DNA of 64,000 bases, from positions 193,306,816-193,370,815 of the forward strand of contig CP136066.1 in assembly GCA_032622095.1 (NCBI GenBank), given 5' to 3'. The DNA comes from Siphonodentalium dalli (taxonomy: Eukaryota > Mollusca > Scaphopoda > Gadilida > Siphonodentaliidae). Position 1 is the first letter of the stretch, and the number at the start of each line of letters is the position of its first letter. The notes below the pieces were generated by a model. It did no database searches. It was not told the origin of the DNA and worked only from the letters and a program-made list of their open reading frames with translations. Made by a program: the position numbers and the translations under genes. Shown piece by piece: positions 33,826-46,563 of this stretch.

Positions 33826-34484
33826 ATAACAAGCTACCTCGGGCCAGACTCACAATTCGAAATATGGATTGTATTGCCAATCACATGGTGAGGTAGCGCC
33901 TTCATTCCGATATGCACGTGTTGCTGTATGCAGTTTGGAGTTTCTGAGTGAGACCCGGTAGGATTTGAAAGGGCTGTCAGCCCTCTCATATGACCCACTT
34001 TGGTTATGTTATAGTGCCACTGAAGACCGCTTATGCAAAGTTTGTGTATAAATTAATATCTACCCATACACAGTAGGTGGCACTGTTTGCATACCATTGT
34101 GTGGGGTGCGTGCATCCACATAAAGAAGCAAAGACCCGCCCCCATTCAAAAAGTGGACAGACAATGTTCGATTGATTTGTTGACTTATCTGTTTTGTGGA
34201 TTATGTGAACATTTCTAATTGAATGAAATCTGACATCAATGGCTGGTTAGTGCTTGCATAAACTTATGTTGCCTCAGTATGTTATAAGTTGGGGTTATAC
34301 TACTGGATCGAATGACGCTGCAGAGGATGCAATGCAATCATGTTGACAAATGGTCGGTCGAGGTTCCCCTCTCTGGATGTTGAAGGCCCGCCTGTCAAGT
34401 GACCGGCAGAACCCGTTGACCTGGTTGTGTTAATTTATGCAAAGGCGAGTTCAGGGGTTAGAACACAAAATGTCCGACTCTCGA
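33826..34484. other. no feature recognised
   Basis: No supported gene or repeat boundary. Confidence 0.4.
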
Positions 34485-34770
34485 GTATAGTCCGAAATGG
34501 TAACGCCCTCAGTATACATTCCAAATGAGACATACATCATCGGTAATGTTAGCTGTTATATTTTGCATTGTGTTCCCGCAAGAAAATCTTCAAAAGTGGC
34601 CCAGCCACTGTTCGCAACTATATATCGAAAATAATTAACGCCGTCATAAAAGTTACATACGCGAATAAATATATCCTGCAAAAAATCTAACCGGTACGCA
34701 ATATAGCGAGTACATTTTTAATCATATTTGCTTCATCACTTCCATGAACACGGCCATATCAGCCTGGCAG
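34485..34770 (+). repeat. dispersed repeat, mate of 62090-62600
   Basis: Shares 'GAAATGGTAACGCCCTCA', 'TGCATTGTGTTCCCGC', 'GTGGCCCAGCCA' and 'ACGGCYATATCAGCCT' with 62090-62600. The first block also occurs in the LINE 3' fragments, so this may be another piece of that LINE group. Confidence 0.55.
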
Positions 34771-35197
34771 TACAGGGGCGGAGGAGCCGGTGGGGGCACA
34801 GGGGGGGGGGGGGGACGTGGCCCGCCACTTTCCCCCCAATTATGGGTATATAATCTTCCAATACTAAATTAATTGGAGAAAATAATGTTTGATTCCCAAG
34901 AAAAAATTCCATTAGTATATAGGCTTGTGTTTAATCTTATCAGTTATGCCTCTGTGGTCATGGCTAGCATTAAGATAGAAGTTAATTGCTTTGTCAATAT
35001 TTACATTGTGTCTGAGTAATTGCCGTCTAGGAACCCAGGTCTTCTGTTCTGAGGATACCATCAGGGCGATTTCTTGGACACAGCAGCTTGTCTAAATAAA
35101 ATCACATTTGAGTGCCTTCAATAAATTTGCAAACCTTGTGCTTGGCAGGTATACAATTTCATGCCAAAGGTGGTCAAACTCCTGATATGGGATCATA

Positions 35198-35647
35198 TGT
35201 GACCCGCCACATCAAATCCAGTCGTAAGTCGGGATATTTTTTACCCTGTGCCAATGCATTCTCTTATATATCATAGGTCGCCTCGCATATATAAGAGAAT
35301 GCATTGGCCTAACAATTTTTTATCATTTAAAAAAAAAAAAATATTTCTTACAATTTTTAGGACATAAAATAAAAAAACATCCATTACCCTGCAGGGAGCC
35401 CCACACATATATAGAAGCATATAGAAGAGTGTCGTCTGCTCATGTTTGTCTGGGGCTCTGTATGGGTGAAATTATAAAATTGTTAAAGAATACAAGAACA
35501 AATTATTAAAATTGTAAAAAATTGTTAGGCCAATGCATTCTCTTATATATGCGAGGCGACCTATGGTCGACTCGCATATATAAGAGAATGCATTGGCACA
35601 GGGTAAAAAAAATCCAGACTTACGACTGGATTTGATACGGGATCACA
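35198..35647 (-). mobile_element. TGTGACCCGCC TA element with two hairpins, copy 1
   Basis: 450 bp between TA at 35196-35197 and 35648-35649. Termini begin TGTGACCCGCCACATCAAAT and run to GTCGTAAGTC. Hairpins are at 35250-35308 (tip deleted) and 35529-35597. The core has 'CCTGCAGGGAGCCCCACAC' and 'GAGCAGACGACA'-type sequence (as its complement). It is the reverse orientation of 42786-43236. No transposase. Confidence 0.85.
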
Positions 35648-35888
35648 TATGTTATATACAATATAATTATAGTTGATGCTGAGACAAACGTTAGACGTTC
35701 CATGGGGCAGGTTAGGAACAATAATTTGCTGCGTCTACATACCCACAAACATAGGGTAGATGGTATCAACTTAGACATCATCGCCAAAGAGTTTTTTTTC
35801 CCACAGAAATGGCCAACGACTGAAATTTTTCTGTTGTAACGGGATGATGACAAGTGTCTGTATACCTATACTATTATAGTGTTATTTA

Positions 35889-36341
35889 AAGATGCATACT
35901 CCGAATTAACGCTCTTAAATTACTATTTCTTTGGATTCGGGGGTAAACAGTATTTGATTCGAGTCGAGGAACCCACCTATCAAAGCTCAGAGTGATCAGA
36001 TATCGATTTTTGAAATCTATTATTTTTTACCACCAGTACTTTTTAGTGGCCTGGTAAAAAGTCGATGAGAAGACAGTCTCGGACCAAATTGCGGATGAAG
36101 ATGGATAACTCTAAAATAAAGTGCCTATTGTGTGTCAGATATTTGACAAACCGGCCAAATTTCGTTGAACAAAATGTTCATAAATAACAGGTTTTGGGAA
36201 ATTGTATACTATATTGACAGTACCGTGGTTAGAATCATTTTGGACAATTAATCGATTCTGATAACTGAAGCGACATTTAAAAAAAAATGGTGTTTATGGG
36301 ATCTGATGATATGGGGACCGTCGTATCGGATTAAGTACCTT
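35889..36341 (-). mobile_element. AAGGTACTC-family TA element, copy 3
   Basis: 453 bp between TA at 35887-35888 and 36342-36343, reverse orientation. The interior matches 4140-4604 and 20307-20766. Confidence 0.8.
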
Positions 36342-36667
36342 TAATATTCCAAGTTACTTGTGATTATTGTTTCTTCGATATAAACGTGTGTCGTATGTGG
36401 AGTTAATTGAATTATGCGATATACTGACTATAACATTTTGTGACAGCGGATGCAGGTTGTAGAAGTCGTATCAACGTCATAAATAAGTGAGTAGCAGAAT
36501 AACATCATTTAAACTAGTTCTTGTTTCCTACTTTCATAACGGTAGCCACGAATAACATCATACTAAACAGTCTTCGCGCTGGTGCACATTTGAACAATGT
36601 TCAATTCATACATGTAGTATTAACCAAATTGGTGCCCCCCACTTTTATGTCGCTTCCGCCGCCCCTG

Positions 36668-38021
36668 TATACGCCATAGAGGGCGTAATAAGCTCGTACC
36701 ATGCATACTCGTGCTAATATGCTGGTGCTGCAGAACTCTGAGCTGCTCGAATTTGTTCAGCCGTCTGCTCCCATCGAAACCAGGTTGTACCCAGATCAAG
36801 ATTCACAAATCTTTATGCATTCTGCTGCAACTTCTGGCACACCGAACAAACGATTTTAAATTATAAACAGGCTGCTTGTTGATAGGTATGACTGTAAAGA
36901 GAATCTTGACAGTTATCTACTTTGAAAGAGTTTGGTAATCGTAAAAAAATCACCCGGAAAAGTCGTCGGCCATTCAATCTGATTGTGGAATGCTGATGGC
37001 TGACAGATGGCGTAATCTTGACTGTTCGAACCTCGTTATCGCCATGCAGTCTGCTGCTATGCACTTGATTATCTGATTAGACCAAATAGAACAGGTTCGC
37101 ATACCCGGGATTGGCATGGTGATGACAGAGGTCGTTTAACCACTCGTTCTAATGCACTATAGTCGGCGTCTGTAATGATCAGTATATTGCTCTTAATTAG
37201 CAAGATGCCATATATGACATACATTACCTGTATACATTAGCCGGCCTGTATAGCAACCACCAAGGGTGCTTATACCTAAGGCAGGTGAATGACGTCATAT
37301 AATTTGTTCTATATCCATCAGTGATTTTTTCAAGATCGCGGGTATAGATTTTGGAGAAATTGTCACGTGACTTCCGGTTAACAACCGTGTGGAGATTGCA
37401 AAAAAACGCGGAATTGGAAATAAAACGTCGCGATAAAAATTAAAGTAACTACTTCATAACTTACGAAGAATTCACATGTGATTTAAGTCTATTAATTTCA
37501 TTTAGACCAATTTCGTTAGTCAGTTTAATGAAAATGAAGAAGTCATGACGATAATCCAGACAAGATTTTACAATCCACGACACGTCTTGTCAATTTGGCA
37601 CGTCGTCTCCGTCGTGACCACTGCATGGTGTTACATAAATTATTCTTAGCGTTATGTCGCCGATAAAAGGCAAATTTGATGCACATCATGTGTGGTTGCT
37701 CCACTACGTGTCACGTACGATTCATACTAGAGTCCTATAACTGGGTTGATAGTCATGCATGCAACTTAGTCGCTAGACGTTTCTCTTCCAAGCAACTCCC
37801 AACTTCCGAGTTGAATGATTCAAACGCAAAATTTGCAGAGTTGTCTGTTGAAGATGGCACTAAGTAGCTCTTCCAACAGCACAACAAAACATCATCATCA
37901 TCAACAACAACAACAACAAAACATCATCAACAACAACAGCAACTCATTTTCAAGGCAATTTTAAATGATTATTACACACAACAACGTACAGGAGAAACGC
38001 CAGATGTTGCAAATACTTCAC
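36668..38021. other. no gene recognised; (CAA)n near the end
   Basis: A (CAT)n/(CAA)n tract lies at about 37885-37942. Frames at 36861-37064 (-) and 37676-37867 (+) have no recognisable motif. Confidence 0.4.
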
Positions 38022-38025
38022 TTAA

Positions 38026-38212
38026 AGGGGTACTGTAAACTAAATCGGGCCATTTATGGGACCTACTTCTTTAAAACTCAACAGAAAATATGCCCAAAAA
38101 AAATTATTATTAATTGGAGCACATGAGTTTAGTTTGCACCAAATCCAAATTCTGTTGAGTATAAAAGGAGGTGGTCCCATAAATTGCCCCAGTTTTAGTG
38201 TACAGTACCCAC
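38026..38212. mobile_element. 187-bp TTAA palindromic element
   Basis: TTAA at 38022-38025 and 38213-38216 brackets inverted arms of about 60 bases running from AGGGGTACTGTAAACTAAAT through 'CATTTATGGGACC' to 'ACTCAACAG'. No coding capacity. A 81-codon frame at 38056-38301 reads through the arms and is not a gene. Confidence 0.75.
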
Positions 38213-38566
38213 TTAAATGTGTTTTAAATGATAGAGTTTCAATAACAAGGTTTCAATGTTCTAAAAATGCTACATTTTTTGTCTCAGTTTATGGAAAATA
38301 ATTGAACAAACAAAATATTTACTGAAGGTTATTTTGACTGGTTTCTCTGACTCAAAGTTATTATCTTATACCCCACCTTATTATCGTATACCCTCCTTAT
38401 CACGTTCCGTAATGTGTACCCGTCGGGTGCATATCAAGGGTCACCTGACTCACTCCAAGATTCAGGCTGTTAACAGTGTTATGCTTCCAATGTTGTATAC
38501 TCGGCGCGACTTTTATTAGTCTATAGGCAGCGAGGCTTTTATCTTATACTATACGCATCCTATAGA

Positions 38567-38687
<121 letters not shown>

Positions 38688-38822
38688 AATCCTCAGTGCA
38701 GCTCATTTCAGAAATTCATTCAGGATGCACCGAATGAGCGTGGCGAAAACAAAACCCAAAAGTTACCAAATGGTTAAGATAAAATGATATGCAGAATATA
38801 GGCTAACCGGGGGGGGGGGGGG

Positions 38823-41330
38823 GTCATTGCCTTTAAATATATATTTGTAATACATGTATACAAATATATGTAAATATGTTTTGTTCATGTACTAATGCAC
38901 TTATGTTCTGTGTTGATTTGCAGATATAATGCATAATAAACTTATCAGACAGATCCGTTGATATATCCACTGGTGTACTTTCGTCTGTCGTCCGTTAATA
39001 TGTGCATGTGCGTAGGTAGAGGGGTAATGTCGCAAGAGCTATACTCGACCTTCACCTCAGAATTGGCAGTCACGTTATATTCAAATAATTAACGGGTCCA
39101 TTTCGAGTGGTTTCTAGAACACCAAAGTGGGTGGAACATCTTGATATATAAGTCAAATTGCACACGCGGGTGGGGTATAGTCGATTATAAATGCGCGCCC
39201 TTTATAAGAGTATGTATACCATTGATCGAGGTCAAGGACGAGGAAGGATAGCTCTTGGGAAATTACCCCGCTATCAAATGCGTATATACTGTTTTGTCAT
39301 TTTTTGACAACATTCCCTGACTGCGTGAGATACGTATGATGACAATGATCACGTGATCGATGAACTATAGGTGCATATCAGGAAAACAATACTGCGTATA
39401 GCTCAGGGACATGATCATATAATATACCCGATACAATATGAGTATATCTGAAGTATTGACGAGGTGAAACCTGATTTCGAAACCTGATTTCAAAATAATT
39501 TTTTTTTAATTTACACCCTATTCTTTGTCACATATACACAGTGTTGACCTGTTGAACTTGCATTCCGTACATCATATACCGGTCTGGTTACAGGATGTAT
39601 GGTCGTGCAGTAGGTTATTGAAATGTCATCAATGATGATTATATAGTTTGATACACTCTAACCAGCCTTGGGGACATCTTGACTGTCTTTTCTAAGTATG
39701 GATAGGTCGAATAACCAAACGCGCCAACTGAACCGTGCAGCTTTCTTTTCTTGACACTTTTATTTGAATAACCTTGATTACCAACACTTTCACACCTGCT
39801 TTAAATTGTGTTGCCATCTCATATTTCGTGTGCAGACATACATTTCGAAATTCGCGATGATTTTGGAAGTCCAGGGTTGCATCATGAATGCATTTAATTT
39901 ATCTGCGTACTGGATATACTAACATATATCTCTGGATTTATATATTTGTGGAAATATAAGTGTTCAGAAAATTCTTTAAAATTCAACCTTAACAAAGATA
40001 TAGTAAGTATATATATATTTAGGGACGTGAGTAATAATTGGCATGTTGTCACACGATGGGAAATGATACCATGTAGATGTTCATTTTGAATAAAACAGTA
40101 ACGTAAAGATGTATGTAGGACTCCAGACCACCATTTACAACAACAATAAAAACAACAACAACAACAACAACACCACCAACAACATCAACAACAACAACAT
40201 ATAATTGCCATTTAACAATAAATTTTGCTCTGTTCTGTTTAAAATATTATGAAAACGAAATATGACATATGAACTTGAGCGATAAATACAACTAATATAA
40301 TTTTTTTATTGAAAAAAATAAAATAAAAATATTTTATGTGCCCCCTTTGAAACATTGAAACTATGGGAAATAAATGAATAGAAAAATCAATATCAAACAG
40401 AATAACATTTTTTATAATGTAGAAAATCTTATTCCAAACATGCTGTTTTATACATATAGACAGAATAAGAAGTCACATTGGTTTCATAAAACATAGTCTG
40501 CAACCATGAATACATCTTTAAATACACTTCATCGAATTGACAGGGGACTATCCGAGTCCATGACGATAATACACATGTGTCCAACATTTATGTGGATGCG
40601 GAATCTACCTATATATAAATGTCAAGTACTTGTGTGTATGTCGCGAATTTCGCGAGTCTAAAAATATATCACCCTCATGTATACGATTGCAGCCAAATGT
40701 CCTGTGGCACATCTTAGCACGACACGAAAATGACAGGCCAGTCGGTACAAGACGACATGAGATATAACGCGTTTCCTAAAGGCAAAGGTTATCAAGACGA
40801 TATTTTCACTGAAATAATGCGTTTCTCCGAAGGCGAATGTGTTTTCAGCGTCATTACAAAACACCAAAGCCAAATTCTGGATAAACCGTAAATATCAGAT
40901 TGACCATCCAATCTGCGTAGATATCCGGGCTGGTCCGGGTGGTGTTTAGTCACACCACTTTTAAAGTATGTTTAAACTTGAGTAGATGGTGATTGTTTCA
41001 CATAGTCTAAGTTAACTGCAGCCCACATATAAATAGTGTTTATGATTACCCGCCGCAGACTTTCTATTTCCCAAAACCGTGTGATTCCACGTGACGTCAG
41101 TATAGTGCCAACCAGTACTTACTATTAGCAGCTCCAAGATAAAAGTGTTCAATCGAAACGATTAAAGCAACGCGATGTGACGTAAATTGTGGGAAAACCT
41201 AGCTGCGTTCACGCTTCCGAGAAATGACATTTCGACGAGAGTACGATAAACTCGGTATGTCAGTAATATTCTGAGTGTATGTTTACACAGACTTGGTTTC
41301 ACAGTGTAATAATATAACAATACCCGTGCG
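38823..41330. other. gene-free; (CAA)n tract
   Basis: An imperfect (CAA/ACA)n tract is at 40137-40199. Otherwise I see no supported gene or repeat boundary in this 2.5-kb stretch. Confidence 0.4.
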
Positions 41331-41332
41331 TG

Positions 41333-41480
41333 GTGGGTTTCCACGTGAAATTGGACCCGCCCATGTTGTTCCCGGTATCAAAGTAGGCCTATACACACCA
41401 AATTTGAATCGGATCGGTCTAACAGTTCTCTAGTATATGACACACATACATGCATACATACATACACAGACAGACAGACA
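41333..41480 (-). repeat. mate of the microsatellite-linked repeat at 2765-2965
   Basis: Reverse complement of 2800-2965, with 'GGACCCGCCCATGTTGTTCC' and a short GTAT/GTCT tract at the same relative position. Confidence 0.65.
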
Positions 41481-42440
41481 GTCTGATTGAAGATGTACAT
41501 ACCGGGTATATCGATTTGTCACATCCATCATAGCTATACATTTGAATTAGTTTCCAGTGAATTTCGTGTCCACCGTGTGCTCTTATTGCATGATTGTTTG
41601 TGTTTTATACAAAACTGGACGAATTATATGTTATTGGTCCGTCCGTCCGTCTCTGAACAATTTGGCCGCAGGCGCGCACGGCATTTTATGCTCTGAGCAA
41701 TCAAGCTCGCATATCAAGCATGTTTGATATTTTCTCGACCCGGGAGGAAAATTTCATATGTGTGCGCGGATGCGAGCCTGATTGTTGAGCTACCAGTGCG
41801 AGTCTGACCAATCAAATTACGACAACGGTGTCATTTTGGTATACAAATCAACAAGCCGGTATCACTTGAGCGAACACCTGTCAATAGGAAATCACGTACT
41901 TACGGTTGATGGCGATGAGGTCAATAAGTGCTGAGCTGAAATTTCCAACTATAAAGATCTATTAGGCATGAAATTCCCTAAAATGTTGGAAATTATTGCC
42001 AACGTTTGGTGGTGGTGGTGGGGGGGGGGGTGAAACCTTTTGGGTGAGACTCACCCATACCATACATCGCTATGACCCCAGACATGATCGGACACATGTG
42101 GTGGATGGATTCAGTTATACTGTTACTTCGAAATGAAGGTCTCGTCAAGAGGTACTTCCGTCCCGCCTCCTAGGAAGTCATTAAATACAAAGATACAATG
42201 GTAATTAACATGAAATACAAAAGAAGTAACAAATTGGATACTTGATTACCCGCGCATAATAGTTAACGAATAACATACTTATTACACACCTAAGTGCAGG
42301 AAGGGAAATATTACCTTCTGTACGAATAAGTACGAAAAGATCAAGATCTGCACCTAACCTTCGTCGAATTGACATGGAACATGACAGAAACCATTTCCTC
42401 AACCTTGAAAATAATAATTAGCGCATCCCTCCCTGGAATG
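41481..42440. other. no gene recognised
   Basis: A (GGT)n/poly-G stretch is at 42009-42030. A segment at 41938-41990 ('GGCATGAAATTCCCT', 'GTTGGAAATTATTG') resembles the monomer of the 30-bp satellite at 51.2 kb. Confidence 0.4.
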
Positions 42441-42442
42441 TA

Positions 42443-43302
42443 TAGGTACACAATCCGATTAGATGGTCCCCGTATCATTCAAATTCCAACAACAACAACA
42501 ACAACAACAACAACATTTCTTCAAAAGACGCTTTGGCTATCAGAATCGATTATAATTACCAAAAAATAATGCCAACCACAGTCAACTCCAGTATAACATT
42601 TTCCAACTCGTGTCACATGTCAACATTTTGTTCAACGCAATTTACTATCGAGTGTATGTCGGTCAGCTCGTCGATAATTTGCTAGGCCGCCAAATATTCC
42701 AGGTGGTGAAAAATAACAGATTTCAAAAATCGATATCTGATCACTCCGAGCTTTGATGATGGGGTTCCTCGGCTCGAATCAAATATGTGACCCGCCATAT
42801 CAAATCCAGTCGTAAGTCGGGCTTTTTTTTTACCCTGTGCCAATGCATTCTCTTATATATGCGAGTCGACCATAGGTCGCCTCGCATATATAAGAAAATA
42901 CATTGGCCTAACAATGTTTTACAATTTTAATAGTTTGTTCTTGTATTCTTTAACAATTTTATAATTTCACCCATACAGAGCCCCAGACAAACATGAGCAG
43001 ACGACACTCTTCTATACGCTTCTATATATGTGTGGGGCTTCCTGCAGGGTAATGGATGTTTTTTTTATTTTATGTCCTAAAAATTGTAAGGAACATTTAT
43101 TTTAAAAAAATGAAAAAAAAATGCATTCTATTATATATGCGAAGCGACCTATGGTCGACTCGCATATATAAGAGAATGCATTGGCGCAGGGTAAAACAAT
43201 CCCGACTTACGACTGGATTTGATATGGCGGGTCACATATGTTCTACCTCCGAAGCGAAAGAAATAGTATTTTAGAAGCATTAGTTCGGATTATATGTATC
43301 TG
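42443..43302 (+). mobile_element. AAGGTACTC-family TA element interrupted by another
   Basis: The left part (42443-42785, with an (ACA)n tract) and right part (43239-43302) together make one family member. The 451-bp TGTGACCCGCC element lies between them, so this copy is older than the insertion. Confidence 0.75.
42786..43236 (+). mobile_element. TGTGACCCGCC TA element with two hairpins, copy 2
   Basis: 451 bp between TA at 42784-42785 and 43237-43238. Termini begin TGTGACCCGCCATATCAAAT. Hairpins are at 42839-42907 and 43121-43185. The insertion site within the AAGGTACTC element can be read from intact relatives of that element. Confidence 0.9.
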
Positions 43303-43439
43303 TAAGTTTCGACGGGAGTACGGCCGTAAACTGTGTACCGACACAAACATGTAAATACTGCATGTGTCCCATGTATAGGGGTTGGTGAGTCTCGCTCTCA
43401 ACTTTGGCCAAAATGTTTAAAAGTTGAAAATTTAATTAA

Positions 43440-43690
43440 ATTTTTTTTTATTAAGTGGATGAGCTAGATACCTGTAGTTGTTACAAGAGTTGTTGTACTT
43501 ACAAGTGAAAGGGATTATGTGCATTTTACGAACATTTATTAAATTTTTGAGGTGTGCTTATTGTTCAAAATCGGGACACAATCAATACCAATGTTCCTAT
43601 TAAATTTCAGTTTTAAATAAAGAAGACATATTTTACGATTACTAATTTTTTAGTGTGCATTGTGAATTTTCACAGTTTATGTACTAGTTT
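43440..43690 (-). repeat. uninterrupted copy of the 3.1-3.8 kb host repeat
   Basis: Reverse complement of the sequence flanking the TTAA element at 3246-3739. It has a single TTAA at the junction, which makes it an empty site. Confidence 0.8.
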
Positions 43691-44078
43691 ACAATAAATA
43701 AAGAGAGTAGTTGGGTGCGAAGCGTCCTGGGTGGTCGAAAAGATCGAGTGATCTTTTCCTTCACCCCACGATTTGTTGATTTGAGGATATCTGAACATAG
43801 AAAATCGTCATGCCCAAACGCGGCAAAAGCTGAATCGTATATGTTGTATGGGGAAGAGCCCACGAGCTTTAATACGGGGTATGGGGGGTGTCCCCGGTGT
43901 CCCTTTAATGTTTTGTGTAGTTGCTGTGTTGCCGAGCGAGTCGTGTGGTGCGCTGAAATGATGAACGGGGCCCGTATTATAGGTTAAAATGGTATTAGTT
44001 GTGTTAGTTATGACCGAATACCAGTTTATCCAGTCTGACAAACGTTTATATATGTTCCAAACAAATACAAAATAAAAA
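43691..44078. repeat. dispersed repeat tail
   Basis: 43705-43780 matches 2370-2450. The rest shows no supported gene. The 90-codon frame at 43715-43987 begins inside the repeat and has no motif. Confidence 0.45.
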
Positions 44079-44560
44079 CCGCTTTGGGTTAGAGACTTGA
44101 TTGGTGACGTAGGTTCCGCTTTGGGTTAGAGACTTAATTGGTGACGTATGTCCCGCTTTGGGTTAGAGACTTAATTGGTGATGTATGTTCCGCTTTGGGT
44201 TAGAGACTTGGTTGGTGACGTAGGTTCCGCTTTGGGTTAGAGACTTGATTGGTGACGTAAGTTCCGCTTTGGGTTAGAGACTTGATTGGTGACGTAGGTT
44301 CCGCTTTGGGTTAGAGACTTAATTGGTGACGTAGGTTACGCTTTGGGTTAGAGACTTAATTGGTGATGTAGGTTCCGCTTTGGGTTAGATACTTAATTGG
44401 TGACGTAGGTTCCGCTTTGTGTTAGATACTTGATTGGTGACGTAGGTTCCGCTTTGGGTTAGAGACTTGAATGGTGACGTAGGTTCCCCTTTGGGTTAGA
44501 GACTTGATTGGTGACGTAGGTTCCCCTTTGGGTTAGAGACTTGATTGGTGACACGGGTTT
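44079..44560 (+). repeat. 37-bp minisatellite, 13 units
   Basis: Unit: CCGCTTTGGGTTAGAGACTT followed by GATTGGTGACGTAGGTT, with few substitutions. Almost every unit contains TGACGTA (TGATGTA in two, TGACACG in the last). Confidence 0.95.
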
Positions 44561-44699
44561 ATGGCCCCGATGCATTCCGACCAAAAATAGAATGAAATTG
44601 TTTGATATTTTAATTTGCTAACCATTATTTGGTGTAAAATATTTAGATTGGACTATTATCCTACTTTCCATCAAATTGTCAAGCTGAAATGTCAGACAG

Positions 44700-44870
44700 C
44701 AGTATGGGAGCCTCACATATATAAGAGAGTGCATTGCCTAACAATATTTACCTTGACATTGTAAGCCAGTGAATTCTCTATATATGCGAGGCTTCCTATG
44801 TGAGACTCGCATATATAAGATAATGCACTGACATATAATCTTTAATGTTGCACCAGCGCAGCCCCCGCAA
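44700..44870. mobile_element. CCCTTTCATGAC-group element, decayed
   Basis: Two degenerate hairpins are separated by an 'ACAATATTTACCTTGACATT' stretch. A right end (reverse complement of CCTTTCATTGCGGGGGCTGC) follows, with TTTAA after it. Layout as in 7909-8148. Confidence 0.6.
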
Positions 44871-45654
44871 TGAAAGGTTTAAATGGATGAATGCTTCAAG
44901 TGAGGTAAATGTGGTATGTGTTACCCCACCGAGTCCTCAGTGGATTCTCCCATGCGTATACATTCGTTTTTAAAAGTGCAAATTATGTTTGTCTATTCTT
45001 CATTTGGTGGGCTGTTTCTATAATGTAAACACGACAGTCAGATTTCTTTTTGAATATGTACATCTAAATAGTGAGCTCTTTTTATCACTCACTTACAGAT
45101 ATATGTTAATGTCGACCGCGGTTCCATCCATAATCATATAATATTGCTCATTCAATTTGTATACATGTGAGATCTTTTGTATAAAATCGTATAGATATTT
45201 GTATCATTAACAATAAATAATTAATTTTTTTAATGACGGTGGTACTCCCTATACCCCCATGAATCCAAGAACAGAAGTCATGGTTATTTTACACAAATAT
45301 GATAATTGTCACACATTTGCTGAAGTAATGTCAATAACGTCAACAAATCAAGATGTTTAAGACTGACATACATCAAAGTATGTCATATTGGCTAAGAAAT
45401 AATGAAAGTTTGAACAATGTGATGATACTATAAAAGGAGCGTATACCAGCCTTGTTGTTGAATCATGAAAAATGGACGTATGAATTCCGAGTACCAGTTA
45501 ACAGAGGGGTATGCATCCTACGTATATCACTTCAGAAACACCCGCACCTTTCGTTTCAGAAAGGGGTGGGTGGGGTGTGACACCCTAATAAATTCCCTAC
45601 CAATCTTTTGTAGGTGACCTCAGCTTTTCCCCGTACACGCCCTACAAATAAATG
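44871..45654. other. no feature recognised
   Basis: No supported gene or repeat boundary. Confidence 0.4.
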
Positions 45655-45960
45655 AGAATTAAACGGACATGGCTCATTCGAGCTTCCAAATTTTGTTTAC
45701 GTAATTTGGAAGGAGGTATAAGATAGGTTGATATTTTCACGATATATTGTTGTATCGGCTCCATATGCTCACAAAATAGCTTCCATGGTTCCAGTCGTTT
45801 TCCAGGTGTTTTCAATTGTTCGCACATAAGTGAAATAAACTTACTACCATATCAGGAATAGTCTAGCACGGAACCCTCTTTTCTGTTTGATGGTGGCAAA
45901 TGACTGTTTTTGTTTGGGACCCAAACACCGTGCTCAACGTTGTATTTTGTATGACTTCAA
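45655..45960 (+). repeat. mate of the dispersed repeat at 28376-28690
   Basis: Shares 'ATGGCTCATTCGAGC'-type sequence, 'CGTAATTTGGAAGGAGGTAT' and 'TTGTTTGGGACCCAAACA'. There are several indels relative to the other copy. Confidence 0.6.
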
Positions 45961-46563
45961 TGCGTCTTTCTGTAACATAATGCTTATAGAAAGGTAGCAA
46001 GTTCAAGTATTTACCGACCAATTTCGATACCGGGAAATATTCCAAACGAATATTCTTAGGGCAGTGTATTTTGGAGCGCAAAGCGCCAAGTGCCTTTACC
46101 TAACTATACACAGTCTGTTTTTGCCGCAGTCACGGCGCCAGATGGATGGGTGTCTTGAAACAGGAAATCCGGTATCATATAACCATTTATTATGTCAGCA
46201 TTTATTATGTCAGCTCTTGCGACTAGCCAATCAGCGTCGATAAATAGTGACGGTATATGAACCCATAATAGGTCAGTGTCCCATATGAAATCAATATTAG
46301 GTGCTTATCCACCATCTTGTTTTTTTAGAAACTCTGTCGCCGGGGGACATTTTTGGTGTATTTTGGCGCCAAGAAGGGGGATATCTGTCGGAAATCATTT
46401 TCTGCGAATTGAAAGGCATAGTACCATGTACCAAGACCTGCATGCGATATATTTGAGGAATTCTAAACACTCATAAATTGATATTGATCTCACTTCGCCT
46501 CACATGACACCATATCCGACCACTAAGCGTCCCGTAACTTATAATAAGGCCACGAGTTATTAG

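Larger units (their letters stand above)
34773..36667. mobile_element. possible hAT-like element with two nested elements
   Basis: The ends read CAGGGGCGGAGGAGCCGG and, inverted, CAGGGGCGGCGGAAGCG, each followed inward by a GTGGGGGCAC-like stretch (a poly-G tract lies at the left). The flanking octamers do not match, so the duplication test fails. The pairing could be two independent ends. It contains 35198-35647 and 35889-36341. Confidence 0.35.

Noticed and set aside
34773-36667. Confident hAT element of 1.9 kb
   Set aside because: The ends pair well for only about 12 bases and the flanking octamers TGGCAGTA and TATACGCC do not match. Kept only as a low-confidence feature.
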